In this document: positions 6,767-15,177 of the stretch, piece by piece
How positions within the stretch are numbered: position 1 is the first letter of the stretch
Layout: every line of letters begins with the position of its first letter
Assembly (NCBI GenBank): GCA_017623675.1
Contig: JAGAOO010000033.1
Location: 1 to 40,641, forward strand
DNA: 40,641 bases
Direction of reading: 5' to 3'
Source of the DNA: Lachnospiraceae bacterium
GTDB lineage: Bacteria; Bacillota; Clostridia; Lachnospirales; Lachnospiraceae
Notes under the pieces: generated by a model
What the model saw: only the letters and a program-made list of their open reading frames with translations
Database searches by the model: none
What the model was told of the DNA's origin: nothing
Position numbers and translations under genes: made by a program

Positions 6767-9043
6767 ATGAGAATAAGGGCAAAGAAGATAGGTGCAATCA
6801 TCATTAGTGCGTTGTTGCTGACACAACTGGTGCCGAACATGGCTTGGGGAGATGGACCTACTGTAGGATGGATTAGGGGTTCAACGAAAATTTCCGAAGG
6901 CGATGTGGTATGTGAGCGTTATGAGGTACAAAACGGAGGAACACTTACGATAGCCGCTAATGTAGATGTACAGGGACAAATTGACGTTTTCGAACAAGGA
7001 ACACTTATTATAGAGGATGGTGGAACTGTTTCGGGTACAATCAATCTGAAGGAGAGTGTGGATTATGATCCTGAAAATCCTGCTTTTCCGGGAACGGTTG
7101 AGATTCAAGGTGGCGGAAGGGTTTCCGGAACAATTAGTATATACTATGGTGTAGTTACTGTTGATGCAGGCGGTCAAGCGAATGTCTTGAATATATCTCG
7201 TTGTGCTCCAGGTAAATCTGCACAATGCGATAATTATGGAACGATTGATACCGTGAATTTAGCCGGTGGCGATTACAATGCGTTTGGCAAAACCGGAACA
7301 CTGAACCTGGATGCAGTAGATAGCAATAGTCTTTCTGGGGTATATTTGAGAAGCAACAGTGTGACAGATATCATGACATATGTGAGTGCTACTGATATAA
7401 ATCTTCCTGTATATCCGGTTTTCATTGATGCTTATACGGGAGCAAGAGTGAATCAGACGCTCAATGTATGTTCGGATTATCTGGCTAGCAATTCTGTCGG
7501 CACCATCTTGGTTGGAAGTACAGGAGCGGAAGCGTCTGGCTGCTTACTGAAGTTGAATGGTAGCAGTGCATTTCCGTCCCGCTTGAAGTTTGAAGTTGCA
7601 AGTGTAGATACCAGGATTAATAATAATATGAGTTCTTCAGCCGGGGTGTGCAGCGTTGTGTGTGAAGGTAAGACTTATCCGCTTCCGGTTGCGGCATCGA
7701 CTGAAACGTCAATTTCGACTATATATGGGACGTCCGTATCTGTGGATAAAATCAATTTGGCGGATTTAGCAGTAGGGTATGGAACAGGAGATGTGGAAGA
7801 GGAAGTCCTTTCTGTGGGATTGACAGGAGGAACGAAGGCCGGAAGAATGAATTGCCGGATTACGCACATACCGGAGTTTATTGAGCTGCGGAATGAATCC
7901 GGAACACTTCTTCAGGAAGGAAGCAATGTTACGTTAGAGAATATATATGAAGTGTATAATGTAGATGAATCTCCGGAGGACTTTACAGTAAGAGCGAAAA
8001 TCGGAAATGCGGCAGCGGAATATAACGATACTTTAGAATTCGCACTTGAAACCAATATAGAAAATGCACAAGACAACGGTATCAGTAACATTGTTGTACG
8101 AGAAGTCAGTATTCCTATCAGCTTATCGGTTGCTCGAAAGACAGGCTCCGGTAAAATAGTGGTTGAGGATGTCTACTATGGCGAAGAGATTCAACCGGTA
8201 GTGACATCCGATACAAACGGGATTGCGAATGTAAGATTAGAATATAAAGTGAAAGGAGCGGCTGACAGTACTTATACGACGATTCAGCCAACGCAGTTAG
8301 GTACTTATACCGTGCGTGCAACTTTTGCAGAGACGAAGGAATATACGGCAGCAACAGCAACGGATGATTTTACCATTTCGCAGCTTGTTGTTACGACACC
8401 AAAGCGTCCATATGAGCTTCAGGGTACTGTGGGTGAGAATCATTACTATACATCTGATGTGACAATTATTCCGGCAAAGGGATATCTGATTGCAGATGCA
8501 GTTGATGGCGAGTACAAGAAGGAATTGGTAATCGGACAGACAACAAAGGGCCTTACGGTATATCTTCAGGATATTGAAACCGGAGGAATAACTGAAGGAA
8601 TAGCGGTTGCAGACTTCCTGATTGACCGGAAAGCTCCGGTGGTTTCCAAAGCAGTTTCCGGTGAAACGATTTATGGGGATGAGGCAGAAATCATTGTAAA
8701 GGATGATAACCTTTCAGAAGTGCTGGTAAATGGAGAAAGAGTAGAGATTAAGAACAATCAGGCAATCCTACAGTTGGCTTCCAATGGTGGTGAAGAAAAG
8801 TACGAAATTGTAAGTACAGATATTGCAGGCAATCAGAGCAAAATTCAAATAACCGTTGCGGCAGAGTGGATGAAGAAAAAGATTATCCCATCTGGTGTAA
8901 AGGTAAGATTAAGTCAGGAATGTGCTTATACTTTAGGAAGCGGAATCTGGAAGGTAGATGGCGATGGAACGGTATATGCCGGTGGTTCGAACTTCTATGT
9001 AAGAAGTGATGGAGAGTATGCATTTACAAAGGTTGAGAAGTAG
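6767..9043 (+). CDS. Secreted solenoid-like surface protein
   Basis: A 758-residue protein with a signal peptide (MRIRAKK then a hydrophobic core, likely cleaved after NMAWG near residue 28). The first ~130 mature residues are short Gly-rich turns such as GGTLTIAA, GTLIIEDGG and GGRVSG, the pattern of a right-handed beta-solenoid. The middle and C-terminal parts look like Ig-type beta domains, including a YTTIQPTQLGTYTVRATF stretch and DFLIDRKAPVV followed by DIAGNQ near the end. There is no LPXTG sortase signal, S-layer module or catalytic motif that I can see, so it is probably released or held by another interaction. It is the first gene of the signalling operon, 20 nt before the FecR gene, which suggests an extracellular ligand or input component (inference). 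Confidence 0.7.
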   Translation: MRIRAKKIGAIIISALLLTQLVPNMAWGDGPTVGWIRGSTKISEGDVVCERYEVQNGGTLTIAANVDVQGQIDVFEQGTLIIEDGGTVSGTINLKESVDYDPENPAFPGTVEIQGGGRVSGTISIYYGVVTVDAGGQANVLNISRCAPGKSAQCDNYGTIDTVNLAGGDYNAFGKTGTLNLDAVDSNSLSGVYLRSNSVTDIMTYVSATDINLPVYPVFIDAYTGARVNQTLNVCSDYLASNSVGTILVGSTGAEASGCLLKLNGSSAFPSRLKFEVASVDTRINNNMSSSAGVCSVVCEGKTYPLPVAASTETSISTIYGTSVSVDKINLADLAVGYGTGDVEEEVLSVGLTGGTKAGRMNCRITHIPEFIELRNESGTLLQEGSNVTLENIYEVYNVDESPEDFTVRAKIGNAAAEYNDTLEFALETNIENAQDNGISNIVVREVSIPISLSVARKTGSGKIVVEDVYYGEEIQPVVTSDTNGIANVRLEYKVKGAADSTYTTIQPTQLGTYTVRATFAETKEYTAATATDDFTISQLVVTTPKRPYELQGTVGENHYYTSDVTIIPAKGYLIADAVDGEYKKELVIGQTTKGLTVYLQDIETGGITEGIAVADFLIDRKAPVVSKAVSGETIYGDEAEIIVKDDNLSEVLVNGERVEIKNNQAILQLASNGGEEKYEIVSTDIAGNQSKIQITVAAEWMKKKIIPSGVKVRLSQECAYTLGSGIWKVDGDGTVYAGGSNFYVRSDGEYAFTKVEK

Positions 9044-9063
9044 GAGTAGGAAAGGAGTTTAGT

Positions 9064-9993
9064 ATGGAGAACGAAGAAAAGAAAGTTGGTAGTAAGAAGT
9101 GGATTATTATACCGGTGGCAGTGTTGGCGGTACTTTTGATTGGAGTGTTGATATTCTTTCTGACGAATAAGAAAGAGACTTACCGATTGATTAAAATATT
9201 TGAAATTGATGGTAATGCAACTGTAACCAGATCGGATATTGGAGACTTAGATGCTTATGTCAATATGATTTTGGAATCCGGCGATGCCGTGGCTATGAAA
9301 GACGGAACAATGACCTTGAAGTTAGATGAAGATAAGTTCGTTTATGTGGAGGAAGATACACAGTTCACGCTTGAAGCGACGGGAGATAGCACAAACAGTA
9401 AGACGTCAATCGAATTGACACAGGGAGCGATTACCAACGAGATTCAGAATAAGCTTTCTGAGGATTCTACATATGAGATTAACACACCAAACTCCACCAT
9501 GTCTGTACGTGGTACCGTCTATCGTGTAACGGTTTACTCGGATGAAAATGGGGTAAAATACACCAAAGTTGCAGTATTTAGTGGTGCGGTTGCAACCGAT
9601 TTGCTCTATCCGGATGGAACTAGCTCAGGCAACGAAACTATGGTAGATAAGGGAAAACAGGTTATTATTTTTGAAGATTCATCTACAACCGATTATCTGA
9701 CAGATGTGGAAGATATTGACTATTCTGACCTGCCGGAAAGTGTAATTAAGAAGTTGATTGAGATATCAGAAAATGGTACGGAATTGTCTTTGACAACAGA
9801 TGAATTAAAGACATATTTGAGTGAAGGCCCGTTTACGGTAACTTTCATCTACAATGGAACAGTGTTTGGCACACAAGAGGTTGAAAAGGACGATTGTGCT
9901 CAGATGCCATCCTTAATGCCGGCTTCAAGCGGCAACTGGGATTTTGATTTCTCAACGCCAATTACAGAAGATACAGAGATTCAGTGGAAATAG
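9064..9993 (+). CDS. Membrane-anchored FecR-domain protein with InlB-type repeat
   Basis: A 309-residue protein. A short cytoplasmic N-terminus with many Lys is followed by one membrane span (~16-34) and an extracellular FecR-like beta domain (~45-190) with the typical pattern of a repeated Gly/Asp turn and INTPNSTMSVRGTVYRV. The last ~55 residues (FTVTFIYNGTVFG to the C-terminus) match an InlB B-repeat / Flg_new unit, a fold used for surface contacts in Gram-positives. FecR domains usually sense envelope signals and pass them inward. Here no ECF sigma factor is present; the neighbour genes are instead a CHASE2 cyclase and a partner-switching phosphatase. Likely role: surface sensor or scaffold for the operon (inference). 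Confidence 0.75.
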   Translation: MENEEKKVGSKKWIIIPVAVLAVLLIGVLIFFLTNKKETYRLIKIFEIDGNATVTRSDIGDLDAYVNMILESGDAVAMKDGTMTLKLDEDKFVYVEEDTQFTLEATGDSTNSKTSIELTQGAITNEIQNKLSEDSTYEINTPNSTMSVRGTVYRVTVYSDENGVKYTKVAVFSGAVATDLLYPDGTSSGNETMVDKGKQVIIFEDSSTTDYLTDVEDIDYSDLPESVIKKLIEISENGTELSLTTDELKTYLSEGPFTVTFIYNGTVFGTQEVEKDDCAQMPSLMPASSGNWDFDFSTPITEDTEIQWK

Positions 9994-10012
9994 CCAGAGG
10001 GGAGTGTAATAT

Positions 10013-11191
10013 ATGAATGCGGAGTATTTAAGAACATTACCCACCATTCGTGAATTCTTTAAGATTAAAGAAACAGGGGAATTACAAGAGGGAACGCGGT
10101 TATTGCTGGAAGCAATGACAGAGATTACCATTCCGTCGGGAGAGGATGTAGTTACATTTGGTGAACCGTCTGATGATGGAATGTACATTATTCTCGAGGG
10201 TACAACGGATGTGTTGGCAAACGATGGAAAGCTGATTAATACACTGGGCGTTGGCGACTTTATCGGTGAATTAGGTTTGATAAATGACGATACCAGAGGT
10301 GCGACTGTTCGTGCCTCTGGACAAGTGCGTTGTGCCAATATTTCAAAGGCTCTATTTGATGAAATAGCGATGAAAAATCGCAAAATCTATGGTTCTTTCA
10401 TGAACATGTTATACACCAAAACCACAAAATTAGTAACGGAACAGGAACGAATCAAATCAGAATTAGAAATTGCAACCAGAATTCAGGCGGGGTGCCTGGA
10501 AGATGATTTCACGACGGTGAATCAGTTGCCAAATGTGAATCTGACGGCAAGGATGCGCCCGGCAAAGGAAGTCGGTGGCGATTTTTATGATGTATTTATG
10601 ATTGATGATTCGCACCTGTGTTTTTTGATTGCAGACGTATCAGGCAAAGGTGTACCGGCGGCTTTGTTTATGAGCATGGCAAAGATTCATATTAAGAACT
10701 ATGCTGCCTTAGGCTTACCATTAGCAGAGGTTGTGAGTCGGGCCAATGACAATTTGTGTTACAAGAACGAAGAAGGAATGTTTGTGACGGCATTTGTTTG
10801 TGTATTGGATGTTGAAACAGGCGATGTGAATTTTGTCAATGCAGGACACAATCTGCCGTTCATTTCCAAAGGGAATGAAGAGTTTAGCATGATACAGGCA
10901 AAAGCAAATCTTGTATTGGGACTGATGGAAGGGGTTCCATATCGGGAACAACACATTCAATTAGAACCGGGAGACAGCATTTATTTGTATACAGACGGTG
11001 TGACGGAGGCATTGAATCCGCAACAACAGCTGTTAGGAGATGACTATTTGAAGGACATGTTGAACCGGCACCGGGCGGATGCGGCAAATGTGGAGGTATT
11101 TGTGCAGGCCATGTATCAGGAAGTTGATGCTTTTGCGGCCGGAGAAACTCAGGCAGATGATATCACGATGGTATACTTAAGCAGAAAGTAA
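10013..11191 (+). CDS. cNMP-binding domain fused to SpoIIE/RsbU-type PP2C phosphatase
   Basis: A 392-residue cytoplasmic protein. Residues ~20-125 are a cyclic-nucleotide-binding fold with the phosphate-binding cassette GELGL followed by TRGATV: Glu86 and Arg95, the ribose and phosphate ligands, are both present. A helical linker (~125-165) leads to a SpoIIE-type PP2C domain (~170-392) with the metal-binding Asp residues in GGDFYD (Asp190), ADVSGKGVPAAL (Asp208), YTDGVTEA (Asp328) and ADDITM (Asp382/383), plus NAGHN. In this family the phosphatase dephosphorylates STAS antagonists. A STAS gene and an RsbW-like kinase lie just downstream, and a class III cyclase follows after 11 nt. The obvious model is cAMP-gated dephosphorylation of the STAS protein. 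Confidence 0.88.
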   Translation: MNAEYLRTLPTIREFFKIKETGELQEGTRLLLEAMTEITIPSGEDVVTFGEPSDDGMYIILEGTTDVLANDGKLINTLGVGDFIGELGLINDDTRGATVRASGQVRCANISKALFDEIAMKNRKIYGSFMNMLYTKTTKLVTEQERIKSELEIATRIQAGCLEDDFTTVNQLPNVNLTARMRPAKEVGGDFYDVFMIDDSHLCFLIADVSGKGVPAALFMSMAKIHIKNYAALGLPLAEVVSRANDNLCYKNEEGMFVTAFVCVLDVETGDVNFVNAGHNLPFISKGNEEFSMIQAKANLVLGLMEGVPYREQHIQLEPGDSIYLYTDGVTEALNPQQQLLGDDYLKDMLNRHRADAANVEVFVQAMYQEVDAFAAGETQADDITMVYLSRK

Positions 11192-11202
11192 AGGGGGTCA
11201 AC

Positions 11203-12993
11203 ATGAACAAAAAATTGATTCGGGATATAGTCGAAGGGATAGTTGTGGCTGGATTGGTATTCTTGCTGACTATTTCAAATTTGTTCTATTCCATAGACTA
11301 TTTACTAAAAGATGCTTTATATCAGATACCCAGAGGTATTGACAGCAAGATAAAGATTATTGCAATTGATGAACGTACGCTGGATGCGTTAGGACCAATC
11401 CAGACGTGGTCCAGAAGTCAATATGCGGATTTAATTCATGCATTGAATACATATGAGGATGCTAAGCCGGCGATTATCGGATTCGATATTATTTTTTCCG
11501 GCAACGTAGATGAAGAAGGTGACATAGCGTTTGCACAAGCGGCAGAGGAAAGTGGGAATGTGGTTGTTGCTTCTCAATTTGTCTACAGCGAGAAAAGCGA
11601 AGTGGACGAGAAGGGTCTCCGGGTATATCCGATTGACTCTGTCATATATCCATATGCAGAATTAAGAGAAGTTGTGGACTTGGGATATGCTAATGTGGCA
11701 CAGGACTCGGATGGTACGGTTCGGCGTTTTATTCCGGAGGAAACCTATGAGGGGCAGGAATGGTATAGCTTTTCCAGAATGATATATGAGAGGTACTGTG
11801 AACAGCAGGGATGTGCAACTAATTTCGTCAAGACAGATAAGTACGGAAGAACGCTGATTAATTATTCCGGAAAACCACTGGAATACGAATGCATATCTAT
11901 GATTGATGTGTTGGAAGGTAGAATCGACTGCCGTGCATTTAAGAATAGTATTGTGCTGGTAGGTGCCTATGCGACAGGAATGCAGGATAATTTCAAGGTG
12001 CCAAATGGATACAGTAAGCAGATGTACGGGGTGGAAATTCATGCAAATATCCTCCAAAGCTGTATGCAGAACCGGTTTTCGGTAAACGGCAATCCATATG
12101 TATGCGGAGCAATTCTGGGATTGCTTAGTGGAATTCTCCATGTATTGTTCAAACGGAAAAAGATTGTGCTTTCTTCTGTTTTATTAGTTGTAGCCATTGG
12201 AGGAGAACTGGCTGTTGGAGTCGTCTTAAATAATCAAGGAATTACCATTGGTTTGATTAATATGCCGATTATTGTGGTTATTTCTTACATTTATTCCTTG
12301 GCTCTTGGATATATTCGGGAACGATTGAAACGAAAAAAGGTCTTACAAGCATTTAAGAAATATGTGGCACCCGAGATTGTGGAAGAAATCGCGAAACGGG
12401 GTGATTTCAAAATCAAGCTGGGCGGAGAAAATAGGGACATTGCTGTATTGTTTGTAGACATACGAGGCTTTACAACTATGTCTGAGGTACTGGAACCGGA
12501 ACAGGTGGTGGAGATATTGAATCAATATCTGAACCTGACTACGCAAGCAATCTTTAAGAATAAAGGAACCCTGGATAAGTTCGTTGGAGATGCAACCATG
12601 GCGGTGTTCAATTCGCCGTTTGATTTGGATGATTATGAATATCGCGCCGTTTGTGCCGCAATGGATATTGTGGCAGGTGGTGCTGCTTTAGAGGAGAAAT
12701 TAATGAAGGAGTTCGGGCGCAGTGTTGGCTTTGGTGTCGGAGTTAACTGTGGACCGGCGGTTGTGGGAAATGTTGGCTGTGAATTCCGAATGGATTTTAC
12801 GGCAATTGGTGATACCGTCAATACGGCGGCCCGGTTAGAAGCAAATGCGAAAAAGGGGCAGGTATTAATTAGTGATACTATCTATGAAAGAGTCAAGGAT
12901 CGGATTGAGGTTGAAGAGGTTGGAGAAATACCTCTAAAAGGAAAGTCCAAGGGAGTCTTTGTCTATTCGGTTGTCGCTCTGAAAGACGCATGA
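11203..12993 (+). CDS. CHASE2-domain class III adenylate cyclase
   Basis: A 596-residue membrane protein. It has one N-terminal span (~12-32), an extracellular CHASE2 sensor (~35-295, with IAIDERTLDALGP and NSIVLVGAYATGMQDNFKVP), three spans (~300-317, 322-341, 346-369) and a cytoplasmic class III cyclase domain (~395-596). The catalytic set is complete: metal Asp419 (VDIRGF) and Asp463 (KFVGDA), purine-selecting Lys459 and Thr533 (the class IIIb Lys/Thr pair, pointing to ATP rather than GTP), and transition-state Asn540 and Arg544 (VNTAARLE). It should therefore make cAMP. Dedicated cAMP signalling is uncommon in Firmicutes; the cNMP-binding phosphatase next door is a ready-made receptor. 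Confidence 0.9.
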   Translation: MNKKLIRDIVEGIVVAGLVFLLTISNLFYSIDYLLKDALYQIPRGIDSKIKIIAIDERTLDALGPIQTWSRSQYADLIHALNTYEDAKPAIIGFDIIFSGNVDEEGDIAFAQAAEESGNVVVASQFVYSEKSEVDEKGLRVYPIDSVIYPYAELREVVDLGYANVAQDSDGTVRRFIPEETYEGQEWYSFSRMIYERYCEQQGCATNFVKTDKYGRTLINYSGKPLEYECISMIDVLEGRIDCRAFKNSIVLVGAYATGMQDNFKVPNGYSKQMYGVEIHANILQSCMQNRFSVNGNPYVCGAILGLLSGILHVLFKRKKIVLSSVLLVVAIGGELAVGVVLNNQGITIGLINMPIIVVISYIYSLALGYIRERLKRKKVLQAFKKYVAPEIVEEIAKRGDFKIKLGGENRDIAVLFVDIRGFTTMSEVLEPEQVVEILNQYLNLTTQAIFKNKGTLDKFVGDATMAVFNSPFDLDDYEYRAVCAAMDIVAGGAALEEKLMKEFGRSVGFGVGVNCGPAVVGNVGCEFRMDFTAIGDTVNTAARLEANAKKGQVLISDTIYERVKDRIEVEEVGEIPLKGKSKGVFVYSVVALKDA

Positions 12994-13006
12994 AAGGAGG
13001 GGAACT

Positions 13007-13444
13007 ATGCCGAGTGTAAATACAGCATTTAAAGTGGAAGCAGTACTGGACAATCTGGATACAGTGCTGAATAAGATTGAAACTGTATTGGATGATGTAG
13101 AATGTCCACCGAAGACGGCTATGCAGATAGCATTGACAATAGAAGAGTTATTTGTCAATGTGGCAAATTATGCATATCCGGGTATTGTTGGCGGATGTGA
13201 CTTCTCTCTTCAAGCGGAAGGGGAAGAAGGAATGGAACACCGGGGCTATATCGTTATTGAGATGCGGGATAAGGGAATCCCCTTTGATCCATTGGCAAAG
13301 GAAGACCCGGATATTACCCTTTCTGCAGAAGAACGAAAGATTGGTGGACTTGGCATTTTCATGGCAAAGCAGATTATGGATGAAATTGACTATCAGCGGG
13401 AAGGTAATGAAAACGTTATGAAAATGAAAAAAGTGTGGACATAA
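13007..13444 (+). CDS. RsbW/SpoIIAB-like serine kinase (HATPase_c_2)
   Basis: A 145-residue protein with the GHKL ATP-binding fold of anti-sigma-factor kinases: N-box EELFVNVANYAY (46-57), G1 box DKGIPFDP (88-95) and G2 box GGLGIF (113-118). Such proteins phosphorylate a STAS antagonist on Ser and, in the classical system, hold a sigma factor. AAGGAGGGG precedes the ATG. It lies between the cyclase and the STAS gene. No sigma-factor gene is present in the window, so the target may not be a sigma factor. Confidence 0.85.
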   Translation: MPSVNTAFKVEAVLDNLDTVLNKIETVLDDVECPPKTAMQIALTIEELFVNVANYAYPGIVGGCDFSLQAEGEEGMEHRGYIVIEMRDKGIPFDPLAKEDPDITLSAEERKIGGLGIFMAKQIMDEIDYQREGNENVMKMKKVWT

Positions 13445-13493
13445 TAATGCAAAAACAGTATTCTAAAGATAGTGAATTGTGAAGGAGGATATT

Positions 13494-13796
13494 ATGGAAA
13501 TCATAACAGAAAAGAATGGAACTGAGGCTACAATGGTATTGAAGGGTAGATTAGATACCAATGCAGCACCGGATATGGCAAAAACTGTGGATGCATTTTT
13601 GACATCAGAAACAGAGAAATTCATCTTAGATATGGCTGATTGTGATTATGTTGCCAGCTCCGGCTTAAGAGTAATTTTAAATGCACAGAAGAAAATGAAT
13701 GGCTTTGGTGGTACGATGGTAGTCAAAAATGTAGTCGGGGATGTTATGGAAGTCTTCGAAATGACAGGATTTGCAGACATACTGGTTTTTGAGTAA
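13494..13796 (+). CDS. STAS-domain anti-anti-sigma-type antagonist
   Basis: A 100-residue protein consisting of one STAS domain (SpoIIAA/RsbV type). The phosphoacceptor region DCDYVASSGLRVIL carries Ser55-Ser56. The frame extends upstream to a GTG at 13479, but AAGGAGG overlaps that codon and is well placed for the ATG at 13494, which I chose. Predicted cycle: phosphorylated by the RsbW-like kinase just upstream, dephosphorylated by the cNMP-SpoIIE phosphatase, and binding its partner only when unphosphorylated. Confidence 0.88.
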   Translation: MEIITEKNGTEATMVLKGRLDTNAAPDMAKTVDAFLTSETEKFILDMADCDYVASSGLRVILNAQKKMNGFGGTMVVKNVVGDVMEVFEMTGFADILVFE

Positions 13797-13839
13797 CTGA
13801 TAGAGTGAGTATGCAGGAGAAGGAGAAAAGGAGGGTATT

Positions 13840-15138
13840 ATGGAATTTCAAAACAATATTACAGATTTTGTGTCTGGAAAGATTGGTGGAATTACAATTA
13901 TTGCTGAAGCATCTGGAGAAATTGTTTATGCAGATGACTTTTATACGAAAAAGTACGGGAATGCAGTAACAGGTATGGTTGCTGAGGAGGTATACCTATG
14001 GCTGGGTGACTGTCCGGATTTATCTGCGGCAGATGGTGCTGTGGAATGGGAAAGTATTGATATTGATACCAAAAAGTATTATCGAATCAATTCGGGAAAG
14101 TTTGAAAAAGAGGGAATGGTTTATCAGATTCACCAGATGACAGATGTCACGGAATACATGGATTTGAATCGGGATATTACCAAGTATATGTCATTTTTCA
14201 AGAAGCTGTCTGCGTTCCAGACTGCGGTACTAGAAAAGCTTTCCAGTACCTATTATGAACTGTTGCCGATGCTGGCAGACTATTTTGTGACCAGTAAAGT
14301 CTATTGCCTGATTCAAAGAGAAGGTAATGTGGATATTATTACATATAACAAAATCGGTTCTGTATATTCCAATGACCGTATCGAATTAAACGGAGATGTG
14401 GCAGAAGTATTTCAGAAGAAGCAAAATGAAGACGTGGGATTTTCAGATTTGGCAGCATCTGTTCAGGAAGTGCTTGCATTAACAGGAAGCACAGAGGAAA
14501 GTGTATTCCGTCTCCTTTGTGGCGGAGCAGTATCCGGCCAGAAATATGCAGTTTATCTGTCAATGTGGCCGAATACCAATCAAGAAGCTATGAAAGAAAA
14601 GACACTTCTCAGTGTTATTCAGTTGTATCTGGAAAATGGTATCATGCGGGAAAAACTGATTTATGAGAGTGAGCATGACCGACTTACCGGACTTTATAAC
14701 AAGGGTAAGTATTTATCTATGGTTGAACAGGAATATGCAGACATGGATTCCATTGCCATCTTTAACTTTGATGTAAATAACCTCAAGGTGATGAATGACA
14801 ATTATGGTCATGAAGCCGGTGACAAGCTTTTGATAAAGGCGGCAAACAGTATTCGTAAGGTGACAAGCAACAAGGTTCACGGTTACAGAATGGGCGGGGA
14901 TGAATTCCTGATGATTGCCTGCAATGTATCAGAGAATGAAGCAAAGAACCTGAAGGACCGTTGGGAAAAAGAACTGGAACGGTTAAATACACTGGAGGAT
15001 GATATTCATTGTGTGATTGCAGCCGGCGTAGTATATGGTAAAAAGGACTATGACTTAGCAATGCTGATGAAAGAAGCAGACAAGCTGATGTATGAGGATA
15101 AGAAGAAAAAGAAGAAACCGGGAGAAGAAATTAGGTAG
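13840..15138 (+). CDS. PAS-GGDEF diguanylate cyclase
   Basis: A 432-residue protein without membrane spans. The N-terminal ~115 residues look like a PAS sensor (GGITIIAEASGEIVYADDFY). A ~150-residue middle region without a clear family, possibly GAF-like, follows. The GGDEF domain (~275-432) starts with HDRLTGLYNKGKY and has an intact active site GGDEF at 352-356 and NFDVNNLKVMND, so it should make c-di-GMP from two GTP. The RxxD inhibitory I-site normally just before GGDEF is absent, so product feedback may be weak. It ends in a Lys-rich tail. Its position between the STAS and pilT genes suggests that the partner switch or its inputs tune c-di-GMP and pili together (inference). Confidence 0.87.
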   Translation: MEFQNNITDFVSGKIGGITIIAEASGEIVYADDFYTKKYGNAVTGMVAEEVYLWLGDCPDLSAADGAVEWESIDIDTKKYYRINSGKFEKEGMVYQIHQMTDVTEYMDLNRDITKYMSFFKKLSAFQTAVLEKLSSTYYELLPMLADYFVTSKVYCLIQREGNVDIITYNKIGSVYSNDRIELNGDVAEVFQKKQNEDVGFSDLAASVQEVLALTGSTEESVFRLLCGGAVSGQKYAVYLSMWPNTNQEAMKEKTLLSVIQLYLENGIMREKLIYESEHDRLTGLYNKGKYLSMVEQEYADMDSIAIFNFDVNNLKVMNDNYGHEAGDKLLIKAANSIRKVTSNKVHGYRMGGDEFLMIACNVSENEAKNLKDRWEKELERLNTLEDDIHCVIAAGVVYGKKDYDLAMLMKEADKLMYEDKKKKKKPGEEIR

Positions 15139-15177
15139 TTAAAAGTAAGGATAATTTAGAAGTGGAGGAGAAAGAAT

